From positions 1 to 64,000 of the forward strand of contig JAIEPU010000057.1 of NCBI GenBank assembly GCA_019748235.1: a stretch of DNA of 64,000 nt, given 5' to 3'. The notes under the pieces are model-generated. The model was not told the DNA's origin. It searched no databases and saw only the letters and a list, made by a program, of their open reading frames with translations. Below are positions 26,373 to 34,481 of this stretch, in pieces. The stretch's first letter is position 1; each line of letters starts with the position of its first letter. The DNA is from a bacterium (lineage in GTDB: Bacteria; Planctomycetota; Planctomycetia; Kolteriales; Kolteriaceae). The position numbers were made by a program, and so were the translations under genes.

Positions 26373-27800
26373 TTAGAAGTTGACCGGAAGCGTGCTGTAT
26401 CGATTAAGCCGACCAAAGTAGTAGTTGAACAGAACTTGGAACTCGCCGTTGAATCCGCGGTTGCTGGCGTTGGTTGCCGGAAGCACGCCCGCCAATGTCA
26501 ACGTTGATCGCTGTCCAAAGACAAAATGAGTTCCTGCGGTCAGATTCACGATGCTGTAATTCGGATTGTTGTCAGTGACGACGAGGCCAGTTCCATTCAC
26601 ATTTCCACCGGAGAACCCATTCGTGACGGTGTCCGCATTACCAAGTGCTTGGTTGTAGTGGACTTCGAAGATTGGCGCGATGCCGGTCACGAAGGTCGAC
26701 GGATTTCGGTAGATCCAGTAACCAAGATTCCAATCGAGGAACAAAACGCTCGTATCGTTATAGTTTCCGGCTGATTGAAGAGCGCCAGTTTGTGAATTCG
26801 CCATGTACACCGGTCGGCCGGTCGCATCGACATCGTACTGAGCATACATCTGAACGAAGAATCGGTTCGGCATCCAGATCACGCCAAGATAAGGAGCCAA
26901 GTGCGTTCCCTGATTTTTGATCCGAAGTATTTCCGAACCATTCTGAGTAACAACGGCGTCGTTTGCCGTCGGCGTCGTGATGCTTAACCCGCCCCCCATT
27001 GCCATGGTGTCTGACTGGTACAACAATCCCTTGAGGAACAAAGTCACGTTACCTAGCTGAGTGTTCGTCGCACCGATCTGATTCAAGTCCTGTGTCGAGT
27101 CCAGCGTGCCGGCAAATGGTACGCGAACCTCCACCGATGTCGTGCCGTTGAAGAACGTCTTTTCGAAGCCCGGAACGTAACGATTCACGTTCGTTCCGTT
27201 GCCGATCGGAACGCCTTGAAAGTATTGGTAACCGAAGTAAGCACGATCCTGCGGCAGAATGCTTGTGTTTTCGGCGAGCTTGACTCGACCGACACCGTTG
27301 CCCGTTCCAGGAGAAATTCCGAGCGTCTGATTCTGCGTGGTCGTTTGATAGATCGTCACCGGTCGGACTTGACCGTCAATATTGAGGAAAACAGTCCGGC
27401 TGGTGGTGATGGATTCGGTCAGCGTCATGGCACTCGCGGCACCGAAGAAATCACCGACCATGTTCGGAGCGCTAAAATTCGAAGCCGACGCGACGTCGTA
27501 CTGCCCCGTCAGGCTTTGATCGAGCGCTGAATCAGTGGTCGGAGCGTTATTGGGGGCCGGCGCCTGAGGTGAATTCGCTTCGGGAGCGTTTGGTTGAGAT
27601 TCGCTCGGCGCAATGGGCTGAGCCGTTGATAGAGGCGGTGTGCTCGGGACCTCTTCGATAACGGTCGGATAGCCCGGCGGGCAGACGTCACAATTCCGTT
27701 TGGCTTTGCCAAATCCAGCAGCCGCAGCTTCGGGTGAAACCACGAGAGTTGTCGCTAAAGCAAGGTGCAAAACAATCTGAGACAAGCGTCGAGGCGTCAC
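26373..27800 (-). CDS. Putative outer-membrane beta-barrel protein, copy A of a tandem pair
   Basis: 475 residues from a GTG at 27800, supported by AAGGAG seven bases upstream; the frame is open to 27959 but no SD is seen there. Signal peptide ending AAAAG, mature N-terminus FGKAKRNCDVCPPGYP with the CxxCPP motif shared with copy B, a low-complexity linker, then DQSLTGQYDVASASNF and a beta-rich barrel ending LNRYSTLPVNF. It differs from copy B mainly by an insertion near residue 160 (SRTVFLNIDGQVRPVTIYQ). The pair looks like an old tandem duplication including a downstream hairpin. Confidence 0.75.
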   Translation of the reverse strand: MTPRRLSQIVLHLALATTLVVSPEAAAAGFGKAKRNCDVCPPGYPTVIEEVPSTPPLSTAQPIAPSESQPNAPEANSPQAPAPNNAPTTDSALDQSLTGQYDVASASNFSAPNMVGDFFGAASAMTLTESITTSRTVFLNIDGQVRPVTIYQTTTQNQTLGISPGTGNGVGRVKLAENTSILPQDRAYFGYQYFQGVPIGNGTNVNRYVPGFEKTFFNGTTSVEVRVPFAGTLDSTQDLNQIGATNTQLGNVTLFLKGLLYQSDTMAMGGGLSITTPTANDAVVTQNGSEILRIKNQGTHLAPYLGVIWMPNRFFVQMYAQYDVDATGRPVYMANSQTGALQSAGNYNDTSVLFLDWNLGYWIYRNPSTFVTGIAPIFEVHYNQALGNADTVTNGFSGGNVNGTGLVVTDNNPNYSIVNLTAGTHFVFGQRSTLTLAGVLPATNASNRGFNGEFQVLFNYYFGRLNRYSTLPVNF

Positions 27801-28582
27801 GGCTTGCTCCTTCCATGGAAAACGAAGCGAACAGCTATGTCGCCCCGCGAAGCCTAAAAATCCATCACACGGCTGAGCCATCAAGCGGATGGCGCACTGC
27901 CCTGGTTGCCACCCCGTCGGGCGGTCTCGTAATTGATCGGAGGAAGCTCCTTGTCGCATCGCGTAAATTGCAAGCTAAAAACAAAGCCGAACCAACTTTG
28001 GCCGAAAGATGGGAAAACTTTGCTGATCATTCTGAAAAGGAGGGCGTTAACAGGGTCAACCGCAACAAAACGATTTTAGGACTGGGGAATCCTCAATTTC
28101 GAAAACAGCCCTGAATCCTGTGCATAGGTGTATTTTGTTTACGTCATGTCCCTCCCGCGGAGTCTTCTCCCTCCAAAACGAGCGGCAAGAGGAGTATCAT
28201 TAGTTTCAGAAGGAACTTAGGTCGAGAGAAGGCTCTGAGCGACCCTCCATTGGATCAGCATGACCTGATCCCCCTTGACCGACGCCCGTCGAGTCGTACT
28301 TAAATGGTTTCTATAAGGCGGGATACGCCCCGATTTGTTCTCCGGGTGTTCCCCCAGTAGCTGACTGGCCGCGGGTTTTACCTAACCTCTACGGACCGCA
28401 AGATCCTGGTTGAAAGGATCGCTGAAAGGCTGTTGAAGAACAACCTCTCGTTGACTGCCGGCGATGTTCTGCGAAACTAGCCAATGGTAGCAGTGATGTT
28501 GAGCAGCCAGGGTTCGGAGACTCCAGCAGGATCGCTGGAATAAGAGTGCCGCGGCCTCAGCCGATGGGAAGGATGTCGAACA
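27801..28582. other. Large noncoding region upstream of rpmF-plsX
   Basis: About 780 bases, the longest gap in the window, between the divergent barrel gene and rpmF. Open frames are present (for example one crossing 27734-28114) but have no SD or protein-like composition. From about 28300 to the rpmF start the sequence is G+C-rich with several short complementary segments (GGCG/CGCC near 28317-28330), compatible with a structured leader. No known RNA family was recognised. Confidence 0.4.
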
Positions 28583-28765
28583 ATGGCTGTACCTAAGCGA
28601 CGTAAGTCACACTCGCGCGTTCGTACGCAGCGAGCTCACAAGGCGATGACGGCGGTGCAACACCAGTATTGCACTAGCTGTGGTGCTCCAACGCTACCTC
28701 ACCGTGCTTGCCCCGCGTGTGGTCACTATCAAAAGCGTTTTTACGTGAAATCTGAGGAAAGCTAA
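28583..28765 (+). CDS. rpmF: 50S ribosomal protein L32
   Basis: 60-residue large-subunit ribosomal protein. The MAVPKRRKS start and Zn-ribbon cysteines (CTSCG and CPACG) are diagnostic; the zinc-binding C+ form is present. The stop overlaps the plsX start by one base (TAATG), the widely conserved rpmF-plsX arrangement linking ribosome and phospholipid synthesis. An SD-like GGAAGGA lies upstream. Confidence 0.97.
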   Translation: MAVPKRRKSHSRVRTQRAHKAMTAVQHQYCTSCGAPTLPHRACPACGHYQKRFYVKSEES

Positions 28766-29781
28766 TGCGGCTAGCCATCGATGCGATGGGAGGCGATGAT
28801 GCACCGGGACCGATCGTACAAGGGGCTCTCGAAGCATTATCGTTAGACGCGGAACTCGATCTTGTGCTCGTCGGTGATGAAAAGGTGATTCACCCCCTCA
28901 TCGACGGCAAGATTGATGACGGCAAGCGGCTCAGCGTCATTCACACCGATCAAGCGGTGGGAATGGACGAGAGTCCTGCCGTAGCGATGCGTCGAAAACC
29001 CAATAGCTCGATTAATGTCTGCTGGTCACTACTCGCTGAGGATAAAGTTGACGGAGTCGTCAGCGCTGGAAACACCGGCGCGGTCGTGGCCGGTGGATTG
29101 ATGACTCGTCGATTTTTGCCCGGGATTCAACGTCCCGGCATCGCGGTGCAACTTCCCACGATGACCGGCATCTCAATTTTGATTGATGCCGGCGCCAATC
29201 TGAATCCCAAGCCAGAACACCTTTTTCAATACGGCATGATGGGAGCCTCTCTTGTCCGGCAAGTCTACGGCGTCGAGAATCCCACGATCGGCCTCATGAA
29301 CATCGGCTCGGAGGATACCAAAGGAAACACGCTCGCTAAAGAGACTGCCAATCGCTTTCGAAACAGTTTCCTCCGTGATCGTTTCCTCGGAAACATCGAA
29401 GGCCGCGATATCTGCCGTGGCCTTGTCGACGTGATTGTCTGCGATGGCTTCGTTGGAAATGCTCTTCTCAAATGCTGCGAGGGTGTCCTCGATTTTGTCG
29501 TCAAGCGAGTCGCGATGGAGCTTTTGGGCAGCCTCGACTCGGAACGTCAAAAGGCCGAGGAAGTTTTATTCGGACTCTACAATCAGTACCATCACAGCGA
29601 GATCGGCGCTGCTCCGCTCATGGGGATCGACGGTGTCTGCTTGATCGGACACGGCGGGAGTGATGCCCGCGCGGTCAAAAATGCTATTCGCGGGGCCAAG
29701 AAGTATCGCGACGTCAACATCTCGATCGTGGATGATCTTTCCAACGATCGGAATAGCAGCCCGACGCCTGCCAAGGCATAA
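28765..29781 (+). CDS. plsX: Phosphate acyltransferase PlsX
   Basis: Makes acyl-phosphate from acyl-ACP, the first step of the PlsX/PlsY route to lysophosphatidic acid. Begins MRLAIDAMGGDDAPGP, the family signature, with SAGNTGA and NIGSEDTKGN further on. 338 residues, normal length. Translationally coupled to rpmF and followed by a strong terminator, so the operon ends here; fabH or fabD are not adjacent. Confidence 0.96.
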   Translation: MRLAIDAMGGDDAPGPIVQGALEALSLDAELDLVLVGDEKVIHPLIDGKIDDGKRLSVIHTDQAVGMDESPAVAMRRKPNSSINVCWSLLAEDKVDGVVSAGNTGAVVAGGLMTRRFLPGIQRPGIAVQLPTMTGISILIDAGANLNPKPEHLFQYGMMGASLVRQVYGVENPTIGLMNIGSEDTKGNTLAKETANRFRNSFLRDRFLGNIEGRDICRGLVDVIVCDGFVGNALLKCCEGVLDFVVKRVAMELLGSLDSERQKAEEVLFGLYNQYHHSEIGAAPLMGIDGVCLIGHGGSDARAVKNAIRGAKKYRDVNISIVDDLSNDRNSSPTPAKA

Positions 29782-29799
29782 TGCCTACTCTTTGAGATC

Positions 29800-29841
29800 G
29801 AGCGAAGGCTTTTGGCCAATTCAGGCGAGAAGCCTTCGCTC
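29800..29841 (+). terminator. Intrinsic terminator after plsX
   Basis: Perfect 12-bp stem GAGCGAAGGCTT / AAGCCTTCGCTC with an 18-base loop, followed by ATTTCTT. Located 18 bases beyond the plsX stop. Confidence 0.8.
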
Positions 29842-29976
29842 ATTTCTTGGTTCGTCGTAAAGCATTATCAGTTCAGAGTTTGCACCTCGATGTGCAGCAT
29901 TGGTTCCTCTTGCGTTCCTTGGACATCGCTGCTATAGGCCCCCGTCTCGTTCGCAGGGACGTGATGGAGGGCTAGC

Positions 29977-31110
29977 GTGACATATCGAAGAACGTTCGCG
30001 GCTCTCGGCGTCACCCTCGGCGTGGCTTATCTCCTCGGATGTGAACCGGTTTCCTCAATCGAATCCCCCACGGGCGAGACCACTCGTTCGCTTTCTAATC
30101 GCGCGACCACTTGGACTGTTCGTCGGCCGATGTCCATGCCGATCGGAGGGACGTCGGAAGTGTATTTTGCCGACTCGGGGGTTGCCTCTTCTTCAGTAAA
30201 CGTGGTTCGGATGGGAGCGATCTTCACGGAGTCGACCGAGAAAACCCTCGATTGCTACACGTCGCATAAGCCTAACGAAGAACTCTCAAACGAAGTCATC
30301 CGGGCGGCTCGCCGAGGAATCCAGGTCAGGGCCATTCTTCCCGCCGAATTTTTAGCATCCGCCGATGGCCGCCGCTGGCTGGCGGCGGGGATAGAGTGCA
30401 AATCTGACCCATTAGCCACTGAGTCCGATCAAGACTTCATCGTCGCCGACGGCGACCGCTTGCTTGTGGGTAGTTGGGACTTCATCTCGGGGCAACCATC
30501 GGACTCCTCCCTGCTCTTCTGGCTCGATGAAGAAGAGGTCGCATCCGCCTTTGCCGATTGGTTTCATTCTCAATGGCAAAAGGAGAACCTTTCTCACCGT
30601 GTATTACCAAAGTCGGTTGGTTCCGTGAATTCGCCTGCAAGAACGCGCGCCACCATCGGCCTTCCCAAGCAATCCAGTCACTCGATCGAACAGGCCATCC
30701 GCCGTGCCCGACGATCAGTGCACTTCCTCGCTGGTGATCTGATTGACGATGAGATTACTTCGGCGCTGACCGAGGCGGCTCGACGGGGGGTCGAAGTCTC
30801 AGGAGTCGTCGGCTCGCACGAGCAAAGGGGTGGCGTCGAACTTCAGCAACTCAATGAACTGGAACGCGTGCATATTCTGATGGCCGGTTCGGCAAGCCAA
30901 GGGATGCGTCACAACTTCTATATCGTCGACGGAAACTTCGTGATGATTCTTTCCCGTATGCCTCGGAAAAATGCGAACAGTCTGGATGTCCTATCCGTGA
31001 TCACGACGCGAGATGGCAAACTCCTTGCCTCATTCAAAGATGAATTCGCTCGAATCCAAGGCCGCGCCGCCGCGACCGTGGCGAGCCGGTTGGAACGAGC
31101 GTTTCGATAG
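29977..31110 (+). CDS. Phospholipase-D-like lipoprotein lacking HKD motifs
   Basis: 377 residues with a lipoprotein signal (LGVAYLLGC, lipid-modified Cys22). Two PLD-like repeats can be traced. In the first, a positional-bundle strand EVIRAARRGIQVRAILP is followed by QDFIVADGDRLLVGSWDF. In the second, AIRRARRSVHFLAG and ALTEAARRGVEVSGVVG are followed by GMRHNFYIVDGNFVMILS. The His-x-Lys pair is lost in both (QDF and HNF), so phosphodiester hydrolysis is unlikely; a binding role is possible. The GTG start has GGAGG upstream. Confidence 0.75.
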   Translation: MTYRRTFAALGVTLGVAYLLGCEPVSSIESPTGETTRSLSNRATTWTVRRPMSMPIGGTSEVYFADSGVASSSVNVVRMGAIFTESTEKTLDCYTSHKPNEELSNEVIRAARRGIQVRAILPAEFLASADGRRWLAAGIECKSDPLATESDQDFIVADGDRLLVGSWDFISGQPSDSSLLFWLDEEEVASAFADWFHSQWQKENLSHRVLPKSVGSVNSPARTRATIGLPKQSSHSIEQAIRRARRSVHFLAGDLIDDEITSALTEAARRGVEVSGVVGSHEQRGGVELQQLNELERVHILMAGSASQGMRHNFYIVDGNFVMILSRMPRKNANSLDVLSVITTRDGKLLASFKDEFARIQGRAAATVASRLERAFR

Positions 31111-31210
31111 AAGTATTCATCACACTCTGACGGCTACGCAATCATAGAGATCATCTTCCGATGCCCAATGTGTTCGACATGGTCACGGCGAGGATCATCA
31201 TCACAATGAC

Positions 31211-31387
31211 TCAGAAGAATGAGGCAAAAGTGTTAAGGATTTTCGGCGACCAACGAAGTATTAGAGCGATGGCAATGAGTGCGAGTAAACACCCAATAGC
31301 GATGGGAAAGATTCCATCGATCAGTGGCTCAAACGTATAAGGGTACGGTGCGCCATGCAAGAATTTCGAAGGCGCCGACCAGTTCAT
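31211..31387 (-). CDS. Possible small membrane protein (58 residues)
   Basis: An ATG-started frame of 58 codons beginning MNWSAPSKFLHGAP and carrying a convincing hydrophobic helix (IFPIAIGCLLALIAIALILRW) with a basic follow-on. It ends at TGA 31211-31213, but the same frame continues after that TGA to 31151 with a second hydrophobic helix (VIVMMMILAVTMSNTLGI). It could be a one-helix protein or a two-helix gene broken by a nonsense codon. No good SD is seen. It lies between the PLD-like lipoprotein and dxs. Confidence 0.35.
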   Translation of the reverse strand: MNWSAPSKFLHGAPYPYTFEPLIDGIFPIAIGCLLALIAIALILRWSPKILNTFASFF

Positions 31388-31432
31388 TCGCCGCGATCAC
31401 TAGCAGAACGTCACCGCTAATCGATCGTGCGT

Positions 31433-33367
31433 TCAAGATGCGATCTTGCCGTCTGTGCTGAGCGTTTCGATGATCGTGCCGACGTTGTACTTCTTCGCCA
31501 TCTCGACGATCTTGTTCACCATCGAGTTCGTATCGAGGCCGACCTCCGCAAGTTGTTCCTTCCGATCAGCATGCATCACCCAGCGGTCAGGCATGGCGGC
31601 AATCTGAAGGCGAGAAGCATCCACCCCCGCTTCGTTCGCTGCTTCTAGCACGGCCGAACCAAAGCCACCCATCTTGACTCCCTCTTCTACGGTGAGGACG
31701 AGAGGAAGCTGTTCGATAGCTTTGAGTATGGTTGTCTTATCCAGTGGTTTGACGAACCGCGCGTTAATGACGCCGATATCGAGCCCCATCTCGCGGAGCT
31801 TCTTGCTGGCGGCCACCGCTTCGCCAAACAAGGAGCCGTACGCAATAATGCAGCCATCGGTTCCCCACTCATAGATCTCTGCTTGGCCCAGTTCCAGCGG
31901 GACTGGCGTTCGTTCGATGCGTGCGGGAGTCGCTTTCGGGTAACGGATTGCCGTCGGGCTGGAATGATGGAGTGAGAACTCAAGCATGGGCGCGACGTCA
32001 AGCTCATCACCAGGAGCCATAACCACGAGATCCGGGAAGATTCGCATGTAAGCAACGTCGAAGCTGCCATGATGCGTCGGACCATCTGGACCCGTAAAGC
32101 CCGCTCGATCCATGCAGAAAACAACGGGCAAATTTTGAAGTGAGACTTCTTGAAAGACCTGGTCGAACGATCGTTGAAGGAAGGTCGAATAGATGTCGAC
32201 AATCGGCTTGAGGCCAGTCTTCGCCAGCCCCGCCGCAAAAGCGACTGCGTGCGATTCACAAATGCCGACATCGAAGAAGCGGTCCGGAAATTCCTCTCGC
32301 ACCTTCTCGAGCTTATTCCCTTGGCACATCGCCGCCGTCATGACGCAGACCTTCGGATCCTTCTTCATCTGCTCATAGATCGCGCTGCTGACGACGTCGG
32401 TAAAGGCGATGGATGACGTCGACTTCTTGAGTGAGATTACTCCGTTGTCAACCTTTTCGAAGACAGGAGGCGTATGGAACTTAACTGGATCGTTGCACGC
32501 GCTCGGAACGCCATGCCCCTTGTTGGTGAGGACATGGAGCAAGGTCGGCTTCTTCGCCTGCTTCACTCGCTGCAAGTATTCCGTCAGGGTCGGTATGTCA
32601 TGGCCGTCAATGGGGCCAATGTAATTGAATCCGAGTTTTTCGAACAGCATACCGCCAAAGAAGCTTACCTTGACGATGTCCTTTGCCACTTCCCAGAGAC
32701 GTTCGAACGAATCCGATGCCTTCGAGAGCGTTTTGACGAAGCGGTCCATGTGCCGCTTCACGTCTTTGAGCATCGGAGCGAGTCGAGCTTGCTCGAGAGA
32801 GTGGGCAACACCGCCGACACGAGGACAGATCGACATCTTGTTGTCGTTCAGAATGACGATCAAATTCTTGTTAAGTCCCGCGGCGTTATTCATCGCCTCG
32901 AAGACGATCCCTGAAGGGAATGCACCGTCCCCAATCACCGCGATCGAATGGCGGTCCTCTTCGTTGTTGAGGATGTCTCCCATCTTGAGGCCCAGTGCGG
33001 TCGAAACGCTTGAACCTGCATGCCCTGTCATGAAAAGGTCGTATTCGCTCTCCGCAGGATTGGGATATCCCATAATGCCGCCGCGCGTGCGAATGCTGTG
33101 GAATTGCTCGTAGCGGCCTGTGATGAGCTTATGCGGATAGATCTGATGTCCGGTATCCCAGATCAGACGATCACGGCTGAAATCAAATTCGCGGTGAAGT
33201 GCGAGGCAGAGTTCCACGACGCCTAGATTGCTAGCGAAATGGACCGTCCGATCGAAAAGCGGACGACAGAGTTCCTCGCGCATCTCGTCCGCGAGTTGTC
33301 TGAGTTGATCGAAAGAGAACGCCTTCAGATCATGGGGATTCTTGATCGTCGGCAGAAGAGCACTCAT
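31433..33367 (-). CDS. dxs: 1-deoxy-D-xylulose-5-phosphate synthase
   Basis: TPP-dependent condensation of pyruvate and glyceraldehyde 3-phosphate, the entry to the MEP isoprenoid pathway. 644 residues. Motifs: the GHQIYPHKL segment, the thiamine-binding IAVIGDGAFPSG with the downstream NDN, YIGPIDGHD, and DRAGFTGPDGPTHHG. Its ATG overlaps the stop of ispA by one base, so the two form a coupled operon. Confidence 0.96.
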   Translation of the reverse strand: MSALLPTIKNPHDLKAFSFDQLRQLADEMREELCRPLFDRTVHFASNLGVVELCLALHREFDFSRDRLIWDTGHQIYPHKLITGRYEQFHSIRTRGGIMGYPNPAESEYDLFMTGHAGSSVSTALGLKMGDILNNEEDRHSIAVIGDGAFPSGIVFEAMNNAAGLNKNLIVILNDNKMSICPRVGGVAHSLEQARLAPMLKDVKRHMDRFVKTLSKASDSFERLWEVAKDIVKVSFFGGMLFEKLGFNYIGPIDGHDIPTLTEYLQRVKQAKKPTLLHVLTNKGHGVPSACNDPVKFHTPPVFEKVDNGVISLKKSTSSIAFTDVVSSAIYEQMKKDPKVCVMTAAMCQGNKLEKVREEFPDRFFDVGICESHAVAFAAGLAKTGLKPIVDIYSTFLQRSFDQVFQEVSLQNLPVVFCMDRAGFTGPDGPTHHGSFDVAYMRIFPDLVVMAPGDELDVAPMLEFSLHHSSPTAIRYPKATPARIERTPVPLELGQAEIYEWGTDGCIIAYGSLFGEAVAASKKLREMGLDIGVINARFVKPLDKTTILKAIEQLPLVLTVEEGVKMGGFGSAVLEAANEAGVDASRLQIAAMPDRWVMHADRKEQLAEVGLDTNSMVNKIVEMAKKYNVGTIIETLSTDGKIAS

Positions 33368-34257
33368 TAACGATCCCTTTCGACCACGTAACGCGCCAAT
33401 GCCTTGAGCAATCCGGCGTTTCCACCTAAAGGGCGAAGTGCATTCGACGCTTCTTCGACCAGTTCGTGAGCCTGCCGGCGGCTCTCTTCAATTCCAAGGA
33501 TTTTCGGATACGTCAGCTTGCCCGCGGCGTCATCCTTTTGAACCCCTTTTCCGACGAGTTCAGGATCTCCCTCAACGTCGAGGAGATCGTCAGCAATTTG
33601 GAACGCCAATCCGATTGCCTTGCCATACGTCGCCAGAGCGGCAATTTGTTCGTCCGAAGCCCCTGCGATGTAGCCCCCCATTTTGAGCGATGCCGTCAGC
33701 AGAGCTCCTGTCTTCCTTGAGTGTAGGGACGAAAGCCACTCGGCGCCTCCTCCTGCGCTCGGAGGATTCAAATCGTCGACTTGACCCCCAACCATCCCGG
33801 CCGGACCAGCCGCCACTGCCAGCTCACGGATACACTTCACCGCTACTGCCGACGGCTGAATCTCGGTCATGATTTCGAAAGCGAGCGTGTGGAGTGAATC
33901 CCCCGCCAGGATCGCCGTTGCTTCATCGAAACGACGATGACACGTCAATTGGCCGCGACGATATTCGTCATCATCCATCGCGGGCAGGTCGTCGTGGATC
34001 AGCGAGTAGGTATGCACCATCTCAACCGCACAGGCCGCGGGCAACGCCGCATCGGTCATTCCCCCACACGCGTCGCAAGAAAGCAACACCAGGATGGGAC
34101 GCAGCCTTTTGCCCCCTCCAAAAATGCTGTAGCGCATTGCTTCACGAAGTAAATCAGGCCCGACAAGTTGTTGGCCCAAATAGCGATCGAGCGACCTATC
34201 AACGAGCTCCCCCCACGACTTCAGGGAATCGGTCAAGGATTCAGCAGTGGAAGGCAT
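33367..34257 (-). CDS. ispA: Polyprenyl (geranyl/farnesyl) diphosphate synthase
   Basis: Chain-elongating prenyltransferase condensing IPP with allylic diphosphates. 296 residues with the first Asp-rich motif (DDLPAMDDD, the bacterial DDx4D FARM form), GDSL, and the second (QIADDLLD). The extra residues in the first motif fit a short-chain FPP/GPP synthase. Start taken at the ATG at 34257 with AGGAG five bases upstream, not at 34284. Cotranscribed with dxs; xseB, often found here, is absent. Confidence 0.93.
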   Translation of the reverse strand: MPSTAESLTDSLKSWGELVDRSLDRYLGQQLVGPDLLREAMRYSIFGGGKRLRPILVLLSCDACGGMTDAALPAACAVEMVHTYSLIHDDLPAMDDDEYRRGQLTCHRRFDEATAILAGDSLHTLAFEIMTEIQPSAVAVKCIRELAVAAGPAGMVGGQVDDLNPPSAGGGAEWLSSLHSRKTGALLTASLKMGGYIAGASDEQIAALATYGKAIGLAFQIADDLLDVEGDPELVGKGVQKDDAAGKLTYPKILGIEESRRQAHELVEEASNALRPLGGNAGLLKALARYVVERDR

Positions 34258-34378
34258 CAGGCTCCTCTCGCGGTACAAGTTCAAGCGTTAATTTAGGTAA
34301 CGTCTAACTCTACCGCGTGGAACCAGCCTTCAGCAATGCCAATGAGATAAGCGGGCCATCGCTCCGCAAATTAACTTA

Positions 34379-34395
34379 ACTTTGCAATGCAAAGT
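34379..34395. promoter_or_regulatory. Perfect palindrome in the ispA/helicase divergent region
   Basis: ACTTTGCA-A-TGCAAAGT, 8-1-8, in an AT-rich stretch between two divergent genes. Symmetry and location suggest a repressor or activator site; the factor is unknown. Confidence 0.45.
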
Positions 34396-34468
34396 AAACA
34401 AGAGCCGATTGTTAATAATGTTGCTAACCTGACGCTCACAATCACTTAAGCTCATGAACTTCATAGAC

Positions 34469-34481
34469 TTATGAGTCATAA
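34469..34481. promoter_or_regulatory. Palindrome spanning the first ATG of the helicase frame
   Basis: TTATGA-G-TCATAA, a perfect 6-1-6 repeat. It includes the ATG at 34471, so that ATG may not be the real start. Confidence 0.3.

Noticed and set aside
27734-28114. 126-codon open frame on the plus strand upstream of rpmF
   Set aside because: It begins inside the opposite-strand barrel gene, has no SD and its composition is not protein-like; treated as chance.
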